Below are positions 50,263 through 60,336 of a stretch of 64,000 bases of DNA, in pieces. Made by a program: the position numbers and the translations under genes. The DNA lies in the NCBI GenBank assembly GCA_050950425.1, contig JBMNHO010000002.1, positions 1,619,602-1,683,601 of the forward strand. Reading direction: 5' to 3'. A model generated the notes under the pieces. That model had not been told where the DNA came from and made no database searches. It saw nothing but the letters and a program-made list of their open reading frames with translations. Positions within the stretch are counted from its first letter, which is position 1. Each line of letters opens with the position of its first letter. The stretch comes from RGIG529 sp050950425 (GTDB lineage: Bacteria > Bacillota > Clostridia > Oscillospirales > Oscillospiraceae).

Positions 50263-50797
50263 TGTCCTTTTTGCGTGTGGCTTTTACGTTGCCCACAATA
50301 TAGTTGCCTCCTGTTTTAAAATGTCTTACGGGGGAAGGCCCAGAAGCACGGTTTTACAATTTGTATCATCTGAGGAACCATATGCAAGCCGCTTTTTGCA
50401 ACAAAAAAAGCACAACAGGAGGCTTGTTCTTTCCCCTGAGACGGGAAAAGGCCCCGTGCTATCGGGCGTTGGAAGCAAAGAAAAACCATCTGCCGGTAAA
50501 ATTTCTTTTATCAACAGATGGTTGGCGTTCTGTCTAATGACGCCGCTTTTGATACAATAACACGATTCCTTTGGAAAACCAGACGGGTGCATTGGGTGCA
50601 TACTATGACACGGCACTTTATTGCGCTATCAACAAGCAAGAGAAATATGGCATTAAGGCATAACGCAGCTATTAGTAAGGCTGGTGCTTATGCATATAAA
50701 TGTCTCTTGTAAAAATGAAGGATATTACTATGTTAAGAATGTAAGGGATGATCCCCCGAGCATAGGTTTTAGAATAACCCAGGGGATCGCTTGTGTT
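50263..50797. other. Intergenic region with repeat but no supported gene
   Basis: No gene is convincing here. An imperfect stem AACCATCTG/CAGATGGTT lies at about 50485-50524, and a repeated segment occupies 50531-50601. The short minus frame across 50326-50616 has no ribosome site. Confidence 0.45.
50531..50601 (+). repeat. Degenerate direct repeat, left copy (pairs with 56856-56930)
   Basis: Shared blocks in the same order and orientation are TGTCTAATGACG, TTGATACAAT, CGGGTGCATT and GGGTGCAT. The two copies flank the 6.3-kb metal/redox cassette; the right copy abuts the truncated recombinase. Confidence 0.6.
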
Positions 50798-51031
50798 TTA
50801 TTTCGCCTTGACTTGCGATTTCTTCACTTCGTATCCAAGAGCGGTGATGGCCTTTTCTACGTCTTGCACCGACAGCTTTTCATCATCAAAGTCAAACTTG
50901 ACTTTGCTTGAGTTGAACAACACCTTTACGCTTTCCTTTTCCACGCCGCTCAAGGATTTTGTCGCGTTTTCGATCTTTTGCACACAGGACGGGCAGGTCA
51001 ATGTTCCTAATTGAATGGTTGCTTTTTGCAT
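50798..51031 (-). CDS. Heavy-metal-associated (HMA) domain protein
   Basis: The 77-residue protein is a single HMA domain with the metal site TCPSC (residues 12-16), then helix CVQKIENATKSL and strand VEKESVKVLFNSSKVKF. Proteins like CopZ pass metal to a P1B ATPase; the ATPase gene lies 25 bases upstream on the same strand. The Cys-Pro-Ser-Cys spacing is normal CxxC. GGAGATT precedes the ATG. The metal (copper, zinc or other) is not certain. Confidence 0.88.
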   Translation of the reverse strand: MQKATIQLGTLTCPSCVQKIENATKSLSGVEKESVKVLFNSSKVKFDFDDEKLSVQDVEKAITALGYEVKKSQVKAK

Positions 51032-51056
51032 TTTTTAATCTCCTTTTCTATTTTGA

Positions 51057-52917
51057 TTATTGCTTCCTTAATTTATAGCGAAGCAGCCTCATGCCGTTTA
51101 AGATGACCACCAGAATACTGGCTTCGTGCACCAGCATACCGATGGACATATTCATCCATTCGCTGAAGAACACGCTGGCGAGTAAGAATAGCACTACGCC
51201 TACGGCAATCAGAATATTCTGCTTCATGTTTCGAGCTGTGGCTTTTGTTAGTCCCAGCGCATGGGGCAAACGGCTAAAATCTGAATTCATTAAGACCACA
51301 TCAGAGGTTTCAATGGCCACGTCTGTGCCGCTTCCCATGGCGATGCCGATGTGCGCCAACGCCAGGGAAGGACTGTCGTTCACGCCGTCGCCTACGAAAG
51401 CAACGATTTGGCCTTCTTCGTCAATCAGCCTTTTGATATAAGCAGACTTATCCTCGGGTAGCATGTTGCCATGCGCTTCGGTCAAGCCCAGTTCCCGGCT
51501 GACCGCATCCACCGTTCCCTGGTTGTCGCCCGAGAGCATCACAAGGTTCTTGACGCCCAGTTTTTTCAGCCTGCGCAGATCTTCCTTCACACCGGGGCGG
51601 ATCTGATCGCGCACCCCCATCAGCACTTTCAGTTGCCCGTCCACAGAAGTCAGAACAAGCGAGTTCCCGTTTTTCTCAGAGCGGGCGATATCGGCTTTCG
51701 CCTGTTCACTAAGTTCTACACCTTCTCGTTCCATCAAGGTCACATTGCCGACCGCAATTCTGTGACTATCCACGCTGGCTACAATTCCGCCGCCTTTGAC
51801 AACTTCGGTGTTTTCCACCGGTGAGAAGCGTGGTTTCGCCAATTTTCTCCAGCACGGCCTTAGCCAAGGGATGGTCGGACTCACGCTCCACACTTGCCAG
51901 GTACCTTAATGCCTCATCAATATTATCCCCATAGTACTCCTTTTCCGCAACCGATGGGTTTCCTGCGGTTAACGTGCCCGTTTTGTCGAACACCATGGTG
52001 TCCAGCCTGCTAAAGTCGCCGATGACTTCGCTGCCCTTGAGCAGCACGCCATGGCGCGCGCCGTTCCCGATGCCGGCTACGTTGGATACGGGCACGCCGA
52101 TCACCAGCGCACCGGGGCATCCAAGAACGAGAATGGTGATGGCCAGCTCGATGTTCTGGGAGAACACCCAAACGAGTATGCCCAGGAGAAGAACGGCCGG
52201 CGTGTAGTATTTCGCGAAACGGTCCACGAAACGCTCTGCCTCCGATTTGGAATCCTGCGCTTCTTCTACCAGCTCAATGATTTTACCGAAGGTTGTGTCG
52301 TCGCCTACGCGGTCGGCGACAATCTGAATGGTTCCATTGTCGAGGATTGTGCCTGCGAACACATTCGCCCCTTCTTCCTTAGAAACGGGAAGGGATTCCC
52401 CTGTGATGCTCGCTTCGTTGATGCTGCCTTCACCGGACAAAACGGTGCCGTCAACGGGTATTTTCGCGCCGGTTTTCACCAGCAAAATGTCGCCCACGTC
52501 CACTTCGTCCACTTCAACTTCTTCAAATTCTCCATTTGCCATTTGTTTTAGCGCGCTTTCCGGTGCCATTTCTGTGAGTTCTTTAATAGCAGAGCGCGTT
52601 TTGTTCAATGTCCGCTGCTCTAAAAAAGCACCGAATAGGAACAGGAACGTCACAATGGCGGATTCTTCGAAGTTTTTAATGAAAAACGCACCGATAACAG
52701 CGATGGTGACAAGTAAATCAATGCTGATAACCTTGACTCTTACTGCCTGGTACGCCTGGATGGCAATGGGTGCAAGACCCAAAACAGAAGCAACAGCCAA
52801 AGCCCAAACAGCTACCACTTCATTTTTGAAACCCAGCGCACTGGTAAATCCGATTACAATTAAAATGGCACTGATTAATGTTATATGGTTTTTCTTGCTA
52901 AGTATCACTCTCTGCAT
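51057..52917 (-). pseudogene. P1B-type heavy-metal ATPase, frameshifted
   Basis: Two overlapping frames together make a P1B ATPase of about 620 residues without an N-terminal HMA domain. Present are the actuator TGES, the phosphorylation site DKTGT, ESDHPLAKA (HP motif), GDGVND, and the C-terminal GMLVHEASILVVILNGMRLL. The TM6 metal motif is CPG (LGCPGALVIG) instead of the usual CPC, CPH or SPC, so the substrate is unclear. The frame is lost between about 51815 and 51840, where one extra base separates EKIGETT from SPVENTEVVKGGG. The HMA gene follows and a RIC-like gene precedes, probably in one operon. Confidence 0.82.
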
Positions 52918-52949
52918 TTTACCACCTTCTTTTCCAAATTAATATCCGT

Positions 52950-53252
52950 TTAAGCCAGATATGCCTTATCCAGCTCCGCCAGCATGTTGTAAACTGCTTC
53001 ATAGCTTTCACATACATCGTCCGGCACGGTATAGTCGTTTGTAACTTCACGTAGCCTGGCAAATTCTTCGTTTAGCTCGGGTCTTTTCGACCCCGCTTCC
53101 TTTACTTTTTGATTGATCGCATCAAACAATTTATGGACTTCATGGAACTCGGGGTGATTCTGCCCATGAACCCTTGCCACAATCGGCACGTACTGCTTCA
53201 ACGTTTTCATATGCGTAGCCCTTGCCTTTTTGAATATCTGTTTGTTTGCCAT
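52950..53252 (-). CDS. RIC-like / hemerythrin-like small protein
   Basis: The 100-residue protein contains YVPIVARVHGQNHPEFHEVHKLFDAI at about 21-46, split into HGQNHPE and EVHKLF, which resembles the di-iron histidine/glutamate region of RIC (ScdA/YtfE) iron-sulfur repair proteins. It is only half the length of ScdA and lacks the final HxxxE pair, so the complete di-iron site is not evident. It heads the metal operon and lies behind an FNR-type box at 53323-53336. A role in nitrosative or redox stress is inferred from family and context. Confidence 0.65.
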   Translation of the reverse strand: MANKQIFKKARATHMKTLKQYVPIVARVHGQNHPEFHEVHKLFDAINQKVKEAGSKRPELNEEFARLREVTNDYTVPDDVCESYEAVYNMLAELDKAYLA

Positions 53253-53294
53253 TTCGCTCCCAGCCCTTCGTTATTATTTTTGTTTTCTGAATAT

Positions 53295-53336
53295 AGTGTA
53301 TCATGGTTTATCGGATAATGATTTGACCTAAATCAA
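53295..53336 (-). promoter_or_regulatory. FNR/CRP-type operator upstream of the RIC-HMA-ATPase operon
   Basis: TTGAC-CTAA-ATCAA (53323-53336) is one base off the FNR consensus TTGAT-N4-ATCAA. On the minus strand TACACT (53300-53295) could be the -10, putting the box at about -41.5, the class II activation position. The box is also upstream of the divergent Crp/Fnr gene. Confidence 0.65.
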
Positions 53337-53483
53337 AATTGAATAGATATATCTAATAGTCAAGGATTCGGACACTTGCATAGGTTAAATCGATCTTGTT
53401 TTGCGAATCAAATCCGCATGCTGTATAATAGTTGTTAGTTGGGAAACTAGGATAGATACGAGTCGGGGAAGGGGGAAATTCAG

Positions 53484-54173
53484 ATGCAATGTTGCCACCA
53501 CTCGGAAAGCCATGCAAGCTGTATTGAGCATGTGCCTATTTTCTCCAGTCTCAGCCACGAGGAAAGAATGGAGGTCGTAGAAATTGCTTCATCCCGCATC
53601 TTCGAAAAAGGCGAAACGGTATACAGGGCAGGCGATGAGGGCGGAACCCTCTTTGTTCTCTACACCGGGCGGGTCAAGCTTTTCCGCCTGAATGCCAGCG
53701 GGAAAGAACAAGTTCTCCGGCTGGTGGAGACGGGGGAATTTATCGGAGAACTGTCTCTGTTTTCATCCCTGCCCCTTACGGATAACGCCCAAGCGCTGGA
53801 GGGCACAACCATGTGCGTTTTGCAAGGGGAACGGCTCAAGGCGTTAATGGCGAAACACCCTTCTATTGCCTTTAAAGTGATGGATGAGCTTTCTCGAAGA
53901 CTGGAAAGAGCCGAAAACCGAATCGAAGACATCAGCCTAAACTCGGTGACCACCCGCGTCTCGAGGGCTCTGCTGGAGCTGTCAGAGGTCAAGCAGGATA
54001 TTGTCCTGCCCATGACCAAGGGGGATTTGGCTTCTCAACTGGGGATGACGCAGGAAACCCTAAGCCGCAAGCTGGCCGCCTTGCAGGAAGAAGGATTGAT
54101 CCTTCTAAAGGGGCACCGCAACATCATCATAAAAGATAAAACGGCGCTGGAACAAATCAGCCTTGAGCAATAA
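53484..54173 (+). CDS. Crp/Fnr-family transcriptional regulator with N-terminal cysteines
   Basis: The 229-residue regulator has a short Cys/His-rich leader (MQCCHHSESHASC; C3, C4 and C13), a cyclic-nucleotide-like effector domain (about 18-140) and a winged helix (about 150-225) with TKGDLASQLGMTQETLSRKL for DNA recognition. Cysteines before VPIFSSL are typical of redox-sensing FNR-like proteins in Firmicutes, so a 4Fe-4S or thiol sensor is possible. A glutamate/serine/arginine reading-head pattern (ETLSRKL) agrees with an FNR-type TTGA half-site, which is found 150 bases upstream. GGGGAAGGGGGA precedes the ATG. Confidence 0.9.
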   Translation: MQCCHHSESHASCIEHVPIFSSLSHEERMEVVEIASSRIFEKGETVYRAGDEGGTLFVLYTGRVKLFRLNASGKEQVLRLVETGEFIGELSLFSSLPLTDNAQALEGTTMCVLQGERLKALMAKHPSIAFKVMDELSRRLERAENRIEDISLNSVTTRVSRALLELSEVKQDIVLPMTKGDLASQLGMTQETLSRKLAALQEEGLILLKGHRNIIIKDKTALEQISLEQ

Positions 54174-54276
54174 ACCGCGCCGTGGATGCCAAATGGCATT
54201 TGAGCCTCTTTGAATAGCAGTATCGGCAGCCCTATTTTATCAAGCTGCCGATTTTTTTCTGATGAAGGGCTGCTTA

Positions 54277-54897
54277 TTAAGAGTAACGAATGGCTTCTTT
54301 GGGGCAGACTTGCCCACAATTTGTACATTGATGGCAGAGCGCCGTGTTGATAACGGCCTTCTTGTCTTCGCTAACAACCACGATCGCATCGGAGGGACAA
54401 ACCGGTTCGCAAAGCTTACATCCGATACAGTCGGCTTTATCCACAGTTTTACGCCGCCTCGCAAACCGGCCAAACAGCTTTTGGGGCGCTCCAAAGGGGC
54501 AGATCAGGTTGTGAAACACCGCGGGTCTGTATCGAAGGGTAACAAGGACTGCAATTGCCAGCCAGATAAGCAAAATCGGCAAATTAATCTTAAAAAACCG
54601 CTGAAGCAAAAGCATCGCTGCAATGCTGAGCGCCAGCACAATCCAGGCAAAATATCCGTTTCTCAGCCATTTAGGAGTTTTCTGCGTTTGAATGTTCAAC
54701 TTCTTTGCAATCCAATTCGTCGGTATCATTAATGTGTTCATGGGGCACACATATCCGCAGTAAATTCTCCCGAAAAGCAACGCAGCCAAAAGACTAATAC
54801 CGAACAAAGCCAACCACAGCACCATCTTTCCCTGTGCCATAAGAAAGGCGAACAACGCTAAAAATAATAGCCGAATGATTGTTGCAGCATATTTCAT
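54277..54897 (-). CDS. NapH/CcoG-like membrane polyferredoxin
   Basis: The 206-residue protein has four hydrophobic segments, two cytoplasmic Cys motifs (YCGYVCPMN near 46 and LICPFGAPQ near 136) and two 4Fe-4S clusters at the C-terminus (CIGCKLCEPVCP and CHQCTNCGQVCP, about 157-200). It resembles the NapH/NosR/CcoG family that carries electrons across or along the membrane. GGGGGA lies before the ATG. It lies between two Crp/Fnr regulators, on the opposite strand. Its redox partner is unknown. Confidence 0.85.
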   Translation of the reverse strand: MKYAATIIRLLFLALFAFLMAQGKMVLWLALFGISLLAALLFGRIYCGYVCPMNTLMIPTNWIAKKLNIQTQKTPKWLRNGYFAWIVLALSIAAMLLLQRFFKINLPILLIWLAIAVLVTLRYRPAVFHNLICPFGAPQKLFGRFARRRKTVDKADCIGCKLCEPVCPSDAIVVVSEDKKAVINTALCHQCTNCGQVCPKEAIRYS

Positions 54898-54991
54898 AAA
54901 TAATCCCCCTTAACTTGCTATTTTTCTATTATATTAATATAATGAAGAGAAAGGTGTTACCAATGTCACTGTTCTAAGGAGAATGTGCAAA

Positions 54992-55640
54992 ATGAAAAAA
55001 TATATTGGTCTAATAGAGAAAAGTTCTCTGTTGAGATCGTTCTCTATACAAGAAGTAGATTCTTGTTTAAGGGATGGAAGCTTCCGTATCAGCACCTATG
55101 GTAAAAACAATATCATCCACTTTTCCGGTGAGGCCTGTTTAAAGCTGGAGATTATTCTGTTGGGGCATGTGAGTGTAGAACGCATTGACGAAGCGGGCAA
55201 CCTGATGACCATAGCGGAATTTAGCGGTGACGAAATTTTAGGCGGCAATCTGCTTTTTTCAAAAAGCCCCTACTATCCCTTGACCATTACCGCAAAGCAG
55301 CCCGCCGTTATTTTTGGAGATTGACAAGGAGCGTCTTTTAACACTTTTCTCGAGTAAACCTGTTTTTCTGCGAAGTTATCTTGAATTTGTGGCCGACCAC
55401 ACCACCATCCTCGGAGACCGAATCAAACACTACGTAAACAAAACGATACGAGAATGCGTAATAGCCTATCTGAAGCACGAGCGGCAAAAGCAAAATTCAA
55501 AAATAATCCGGCTACCCATCACCAAAAAAGCTTGGGCTGAAAGAATCGGCGTTTCGCGCACATCCCTGTCCAGAGAACTGGCCAAAATGGAAAAGGACGG
55601 GTTGATTCGCTATGATTCAAAATGTATTGAGCTTTTGTAA
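54992..55640 (+). pseudogene. Second Crp/Fnr-family regulator, frameshifted
   Basis: The first frame (to 55324) gives the effector domain starting MKKYIGLIEKSSLLRSFS. The second (from about 55314) gives the dimerisation helix and a winged helix with KKAWAERIGVSRTSLSREL. Removing one T from the run at 55311-55315 joins PAVI to LEIDKERLL, as expected for the family. The reconstructed product is about 215 residues. ATG 54992 has AAGGAG 10 bases upstream. It lacks the N-terminal cysteines of the other Crp/Fnr gene. Confidence 0.8.
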
Positions 55641-55657
55641 GTACTTACTTTCTTGGC

Positions 55658-55819
55658 TTGACACTCGATGACCTGTTCTACGATGACGCCATGGCACTGC
55701 GCGTCCATAAATCTTTCTCGTATGAAGGATTGTTGGCCGACTGTTCTGATTATGAAAAGGCGATCCTCAGTGAGTCACTTCTCGCGTTAAAGACGATTTT
55801 GGAACGAAATAGATCATAG
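55658..55819 (+). pseudogene. Remnant of a mobile-element-type small gene
   Basis: An open stretch of 53 codons reads LTLDDLFYDDAMALRVHKS and ends ALKTILERNRS. It has no start codon context or ribosome site. The composition looks like a real protein, perhaps the tail of a conjugative-element protein, but I cannot name the family. Confidence 0.35.
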
Positions 55820-55992
55820 CAGGGATACCCTTTGCAACCTTGCAACCTTGACACTCTTTCATATAAAATACCCCGGAATATCAAGGAATACTGAGCGAAG
55901 TAAAGGTTGCAATTAGCACTTTATTTTTTGCAACCTTGACAGCGTCTTTTGCATTGTTGCCATACTCAGCGATATGTCCTATACACAAAAGA
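55820..55992. repeat. Short repeats near the recombinase remnant
   Basis: GCAACCTTG occurs three times (about 55832, 55840 and 55930), with AAAGGTTGCAA in reverse near 55903. This may be part of an element end. Confidence 0.4.
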
Positions 55993-56037
55993 AAAACCCA
56001 CAGGATGACGGTCTACACACCGCCACCTGTGGGTTTT
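55993..56037 (-). terminator. Terminator of the recombinase gene
   Basis: AAAACCCACAGG and CCTGTGGGTTTT pair over 12 bp. On the minus strand a TTTTTCTTTT tail follows, just past the recombinase stop. Confidence 0.8.
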
Positions 56038-56042
56038 CCATC

Positions 56043-56856
56043 TTACTTATTATTTATATCCGCATGGATTTCGACGCCATCTCTGAACTTCACAGTCATT
56101 TCGCTCTCCGAATGGACGGTCACCGATTCGATAGTGGCAAGCCAGAGTTTTTCGTCAAACTCGGTAACCAGCTTATCATGGCATTTCAAATCGTCAAGGA
56201 AGCTTGTTATCCTTTCTCGCTTGGCGGTGCGTTCCAACAATTTATCGTTGATTTCAGCAATGCCGTTCCGAGCGGCTTCGTAGCGCTTCATTAAAACATC
56301 GTATCGTCTGTTGTACTCATTTTGATCCAGAACGGTGCGGGCGTTTTCTTCTACGCATTTTCGCATAAGCTCCATGACGATATCATATTCGCTTTTTAGC
56401 TCCGCCTGTCTTTTTTCAAGGGAGGAAGTGTCCTGTCAGCGTCAGAATTACAGTCTCGTAATCACTTAAAACCTCATTTTTGTTTTCGATGAGCTGATTA
56501 AACGCCTCCACAAAAGCCTTCTGCAAAGCCGCTTCGTAAAGATGCGGTGTGTCGCATTTTTTTGCCTTTATATTTATGGTTACACTGCCAAATGGTGCGG
56601 CGGTACTTGCTGGTGGAATGCCAGACCTTCGAGCCGTAAACACCATCGCATTCGCCGCAGATAACCTTGCCAGAGAATGGACTGTCGCTGGCTTTGTAGC
56701 CTCGGTATCCTTTACGCTGGCTGAGTTCGTGTTGCACCAAATCGAAAGTCTCCGGCGTGACGATAGCGGGGTGGCTGTTTTCCACATAATACTGCGGAAC
56801 CTCACCCTCGTTGACCTTCATTTTTTTCGTGAGAAAATCCACGCAGAAAGTCTTTT
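56043..56856 (-). pseudogene. Large serine recombinase remnant (N-terminal catalytic domain missing, two frameshifts)
   Basis: The minus-strand frames together give the recombinase part (QKTFCVDFLTKKMKVNEG then VPQYYVENSHPAIV), the zinc-ribbon-type CGECDGVYGSKVW...WQCNHKYKGKKC, and the coiled-coil C-terminus ending VKFRDGVEIHADINNK. The resolvase domain with the catalytic serine is absent; similarity stops at about 56856, where the degenerate direct repeat begins. Single extra bases lie in the run of seven T at 56557-56563 and near 56438. This is a dead Tn4451/TnpX-type integrase fragment. Confidence 0.82.
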
Positions 56857-56930
56857 GTCTAATGACGGTAATATTGATACAATTTCATGTTCGCTCTCGT
56901 CGTATAAGCGGGTGCATTTAATGGGTGCAT
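56856..56930 (+). repeat. Degenerate direct repeat, right copy (pairs with 50531-50601)
   Basis: It carries the same blocks as the left copy: TGTCTAATGACG, TTGATACAAT, CGGGTGCATT and GGGTGCAT. It starts exactly where recombinase similarity ends. Confidence 0.6.
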
Positions 56931-56961
56931 CTTTTCACGATAAGTACAATTTGCACCTAAC

Positions 56962-57345
56962 TCAACTTTTAAGTATTTTGATAACCCAATATCTAATGTT
57001 GGCAAAAAACAGCGCCGCAATGCCCGTTACAACATGCAATATCGGAAACAGCAGAATAAGAAACGCGATAAAGCCCATCAAAAATGTTCTGGATATTTTA
57101 GACATCAGTATGATGGATGCAGCTTTTCTTGAATCGTATTTTGCGGAAATCTGAGCGGTCATCACATTTAGAGCATAACTCAGAATAGCAGCTGCGCTGC
57201 CAACAATGCTGCCCAATAATACGGAAAGATCAAACTTGTCCGTAAAAATATAAAAGCTGATCATCATGAACGAGAGGCCGATTACGCACAGCGCGGTATG
57301 GTATATTTCTCGGTAAACATTTGTATGAAATATAGTCATATACAT
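56962..57345 (-). CDS. Small membrane protein (AtpI-like pattern)
   Basis: The 127-residue protein has four hydrophobic segments (about 14-33, 39-62, 85-103 and 104-122) with LLGSIVGSAAAILSYALNV in the second. The arrangement recalls ATP synthase subunit I-like proteins, but the match is weak and no ATP synthase genes are near. GGGA lies before the ATG. It is 86 bases downstream of the P-type ATPase on the same strand. Confidence 0.6.
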   Translation of the reverse strand: MYMTIFHTNVYREIYHTALCVIGLSFMMISFYIFTDKFDLSVLLGSIVGSAAAILSYALNVMTAQISAKYDSRKAASIILMSKISRTFLMGFIAFLILLFPILHVVTGIAALFFANIRYWVIKILKS

Positions 57346-57431
57346 TCCCTCTCTTCTTCTTTACCGAGAACATTCAGATGAGCATTCCTTAGATCCCTAA
57401 ATTCTAAGGAATGCTGCGACTCACAAATGCG

Positions 57432-60136
57432 CTACAGCATCTTCCGATTCTTTCTGAATATATAACCGGTCAGCAATTTTTCAATTTCCACAGCTAAGAG
57501 AACCACCGCTCCTCCTGCAAGAAGATACAGCCAATCAACCATACGCAAAGGTGCGGTACCGAACCACTGCTGCATGAAAGGAAGGTAGGTAAATCCCACC
57601 TGTATCAAAAGCAAAATCCCCGAAACAATGAAGGAGAATTTGTTTCCCAAAAAGCCTGTGCTGAAAATTGTATGATGTAGTTTGCGGCAGTTAAAAAGGT
57701 AAAACAGCTCGCCGAAGACAAGCATATTGACGGCAACTGTCCTTGCATACGCGAGATCATAGCCGTTGTTTCCATAGCTCGAAAACAAAAGGATCGTTAG
57801 TACAGTTATAATGACCGAAACAAACAGTATACGGAACAGAAAATATCCGCCAATCAATGACTCCTTGGGATTACGGGGAGGTTTTTTCATAACATTTTGC
57901 TCCGCCGGTTCAAAAGCCAGAGAAAGGGCGAGGGTGATGGCAGTCACCATGTTTACCCAGAGTATCTGCACAGGTGTAATCGGCAGCGTAAAGCTGAAAA
58001 GAATCGCAGCCACGATCACCAATGCTTCGGCACCGTTTGTCGGCAGGATAAACAGCAGTGTTTTCCTTATATTGTCGTATATTGTCCGGCCTTCTTCAAC
58101 AGCGGAAACAATGGATGAAAAGTTGTCATCCGCCAGCACCATCTCAGCGGAATCCTTTGTTACCTCGGTGCCCTTTATACCCATCGCCACGCCAATATCC
58201 GCCTTTTTTAAAGCGGGCGCGTCGTTAACCCCATCACCGGTCATGGCCACGATTTCGCCTTGTTCCTGCAATGCCCTGACCAGCCTCAGCTTGTGCTCCG
58301 GGCTTGTTCTTGCGAATATGTCACAGTCCAGCGCAGCTTCGCGGATTTGCTGGTCGTTCATTTCCTCCAGCTCGGAGCCGCTGATTACCTTTGGCCTGTC
58401 GGTCAGGCCCATTTGCATGCCGATTTCCCGAGCGGTCAGCACATGGTCGCCGGTGATCATTTTTACGCGTATCCCCGCGTTTTTGCATACGCGTATTGAT
58501 TCTATCGCTTCCGCTCTGGGCGGGTCGATAATCCCGACAATGCCTACGAATACCATGCTCTTATTCAAATCATCGTGACTGAGGCTGCTTTTATCGTCAC
58601 CAACCTCCGCATAAGCACAGCCAATCAAACGCTGCCCATGGGCCGCAGCCTTTTCAATTTTAGTTTCCCAAAACGCCGGATCGATGGAGTCAATTCCCCG
58701 GAGGTCGCCTGATATCCGCAAATATTAATCAGTTTTTCAGGTGCGCCGTTTGCAAAAAGGATTCTTTTACCGTCGATGCTCTGCAGAGAGGCACGGTATT
58801 TATACTGTGAATCAAAAGGAATGTCATCTATTTTGGTTGCATTCGCGCTGTTATATCCTGTTTTACGGGCAAGCGTTTTAAGCGCCGCTTCTGTCGGCGC
58901 GCCTTGGGGAACCCATATATCCTTCTCTTTAACTACGTCTGATTCATTACACAAATCCGAAGACTGAATAAGCCGGAATAAAACGGGATTATTCAAGTCT
59001 GCGCGAACGCCTCCAAGGGTGATTTCGCCTTCCGGCGCATAGCCCAAGCCCGAAACGGCAAAGTCCCCTGTTAATGTATATATGTTGGTCGCGGTCATTT
59101 CGTTTTTGGTAAGCGTTCCGGTTTTATCGGAGCAGATCACAGTTACCGAGCCAAGCGTTTCAACGGAAGGCAGCCGCCTGACAATCGCATTTTTTCCCGC
59201 CATGCGCTGTACGCCAATTGCAAGCGTGATGGTCAGTATGGCAGGCAGCCCCTCGGGTATTGCCGCAACCGCCAATCCTATCACCGAAAGGACGGTATCC
59301 GTCCAAGACGCTTTCGTAAGGAAAACCGCATAAACGATTAAAAGAACCGAAAACGATAGAATAATAACTGACAGCGCTTTGCCCAAGGCGTTGATTTTTT
59401 TCATCAACGGCGTGCTTGTTGATTTCGTTTCAGAAAGCATTGTATTGATTTTGCCCACTTCCGTATCAACAGCCGTGGCAACGACAATGCCTGTGGCATC
59501 GCCGGTGCGGACAGTCGTTCCGGCATATACCATGGATTCTCTCTCGCCTAAAACGGTGCCGGGCTTAACCGGCTGGATTGTTTTTGATACGGCCACGGAT
59601 TCGCCGGTGAGGGCGGACTCGTCAACCTCGAAATGGCTTACGCTGATAAGCCGCATGTCGGCAGGCACTTTATCCCCGGCTTTCAAGAGGACAATGTCAC
59701 CCGGAACAAGTGCTTCCGCTGCAATTTCCCGCCTTCTCCCGTCTCGGATAACGGCGGCTTTAAGCGAAAGCAGATTCCGTATGCTGTCCAGCGCTTTTTG
59801 CGCTTTGTCTTCCTGAATATATCCGACGATGGCGTTGATAATAACGACGCCCAAAATGACCCACGTGTCGAGCCAATGGCTCATAATCGAAGTCAGTACA
59901 GCCGCGCCAAGCAAAACGTAGATCAGCGCGTTGTTAAACTGCATTAAAAACCGTTTTATAAAGCTGTCTTTTTTACCCTCCGGCAGCTTATTTTCTCCAA
60001 ACAGCTCCAGCCTACCGGTGGCTTCTTCGGTCGAAAGACCGTTCCTATCGGTATTAAGCTTTTGCAACACCACTGCGTCTTGCAGGGTTTCCCATTGGAT
60101 TTCGTGTAAATTTTCTCTGCGAAAATCTTCTTTCAT
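57432..60136 (-). pseudogene. P2-type cation-transporting ATPase (Ca2+-ATPase-like), frameshifted
   Basis: The two frames make an ATPase of about 900 residues. In order: cation_ATPase N-terminal domain (WETLQDAVVLQKLNTD), actuator TGES, PEGLPA in TM4 as in calcium pumps, phosphorylation site CSDKTGTLTKNE, nucleotide-binding KGAPE-like NGAPEKL, TGD and GDGVNDAPALKKADIG, then six C-terminal helices. The frame is lost near 58705-58725, where one base appears to be missing between INICGYQ and the continuing frame (RGIDSIDPAFWE). GGAGTAGTT precedes the ATG at 60136. A structured leader with a terminator (60192-60279) lies upstream and is shared with the ABC exporter. Confidence 0.82.
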
Positions 60137-60191
60137 ACAACTACTCCTTTTTCATAGTATTTGCCCCGCCCATGGTTGTATCCCAGCCATT

Positions 60192-60279
60192 AAAAAAGGG
60201 GTGGGCAGCTCGCAAAACGAGCTTCCCACCCCAGAAGCTAATCATTCTTGAAAGCGGGTGATACACCCGCCCAACCGAA
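60192..60279 (-). promoter_or_regulatory. Conserved structured leader RNA A (unrecognised riboswitch/attenuator candidate)
   Basis: On the minus strand the leader has GGTTG, a hairpin CGGGTG-TAT-CACCCG, the unpaired TTTCAAGA, then GCTTCTGGGGTGGGAAG. It ends in a terminator hairpin with the stem GGGGTGGG/CCCACCCC and TTTTTT. The same order occurs at 62171-62256 with compensatory pair changes. It lies between a good promoter and the P2-type ATPase start. I do not recognise it as a known class. Confidence 0.7.
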
Positions 60280-60307
60280 ACATGAACTATTCAATTTAAC
60301 GGCAAAC

Positions 60308-60336
60308 AGTATACCATGAGTCTCTGTTTTTAGCAA
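60308..60336 (-). promoter_or_regulatory. Predicted promoter of leader A / P2-type ATPase
   Basis: On the minus strand TTGCTA (60336-60331) and TATACT (60313-60308) are 17 bases apart. The -35 overlaps the 3' end of the ABC permease gene. Confidence 0.7.
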
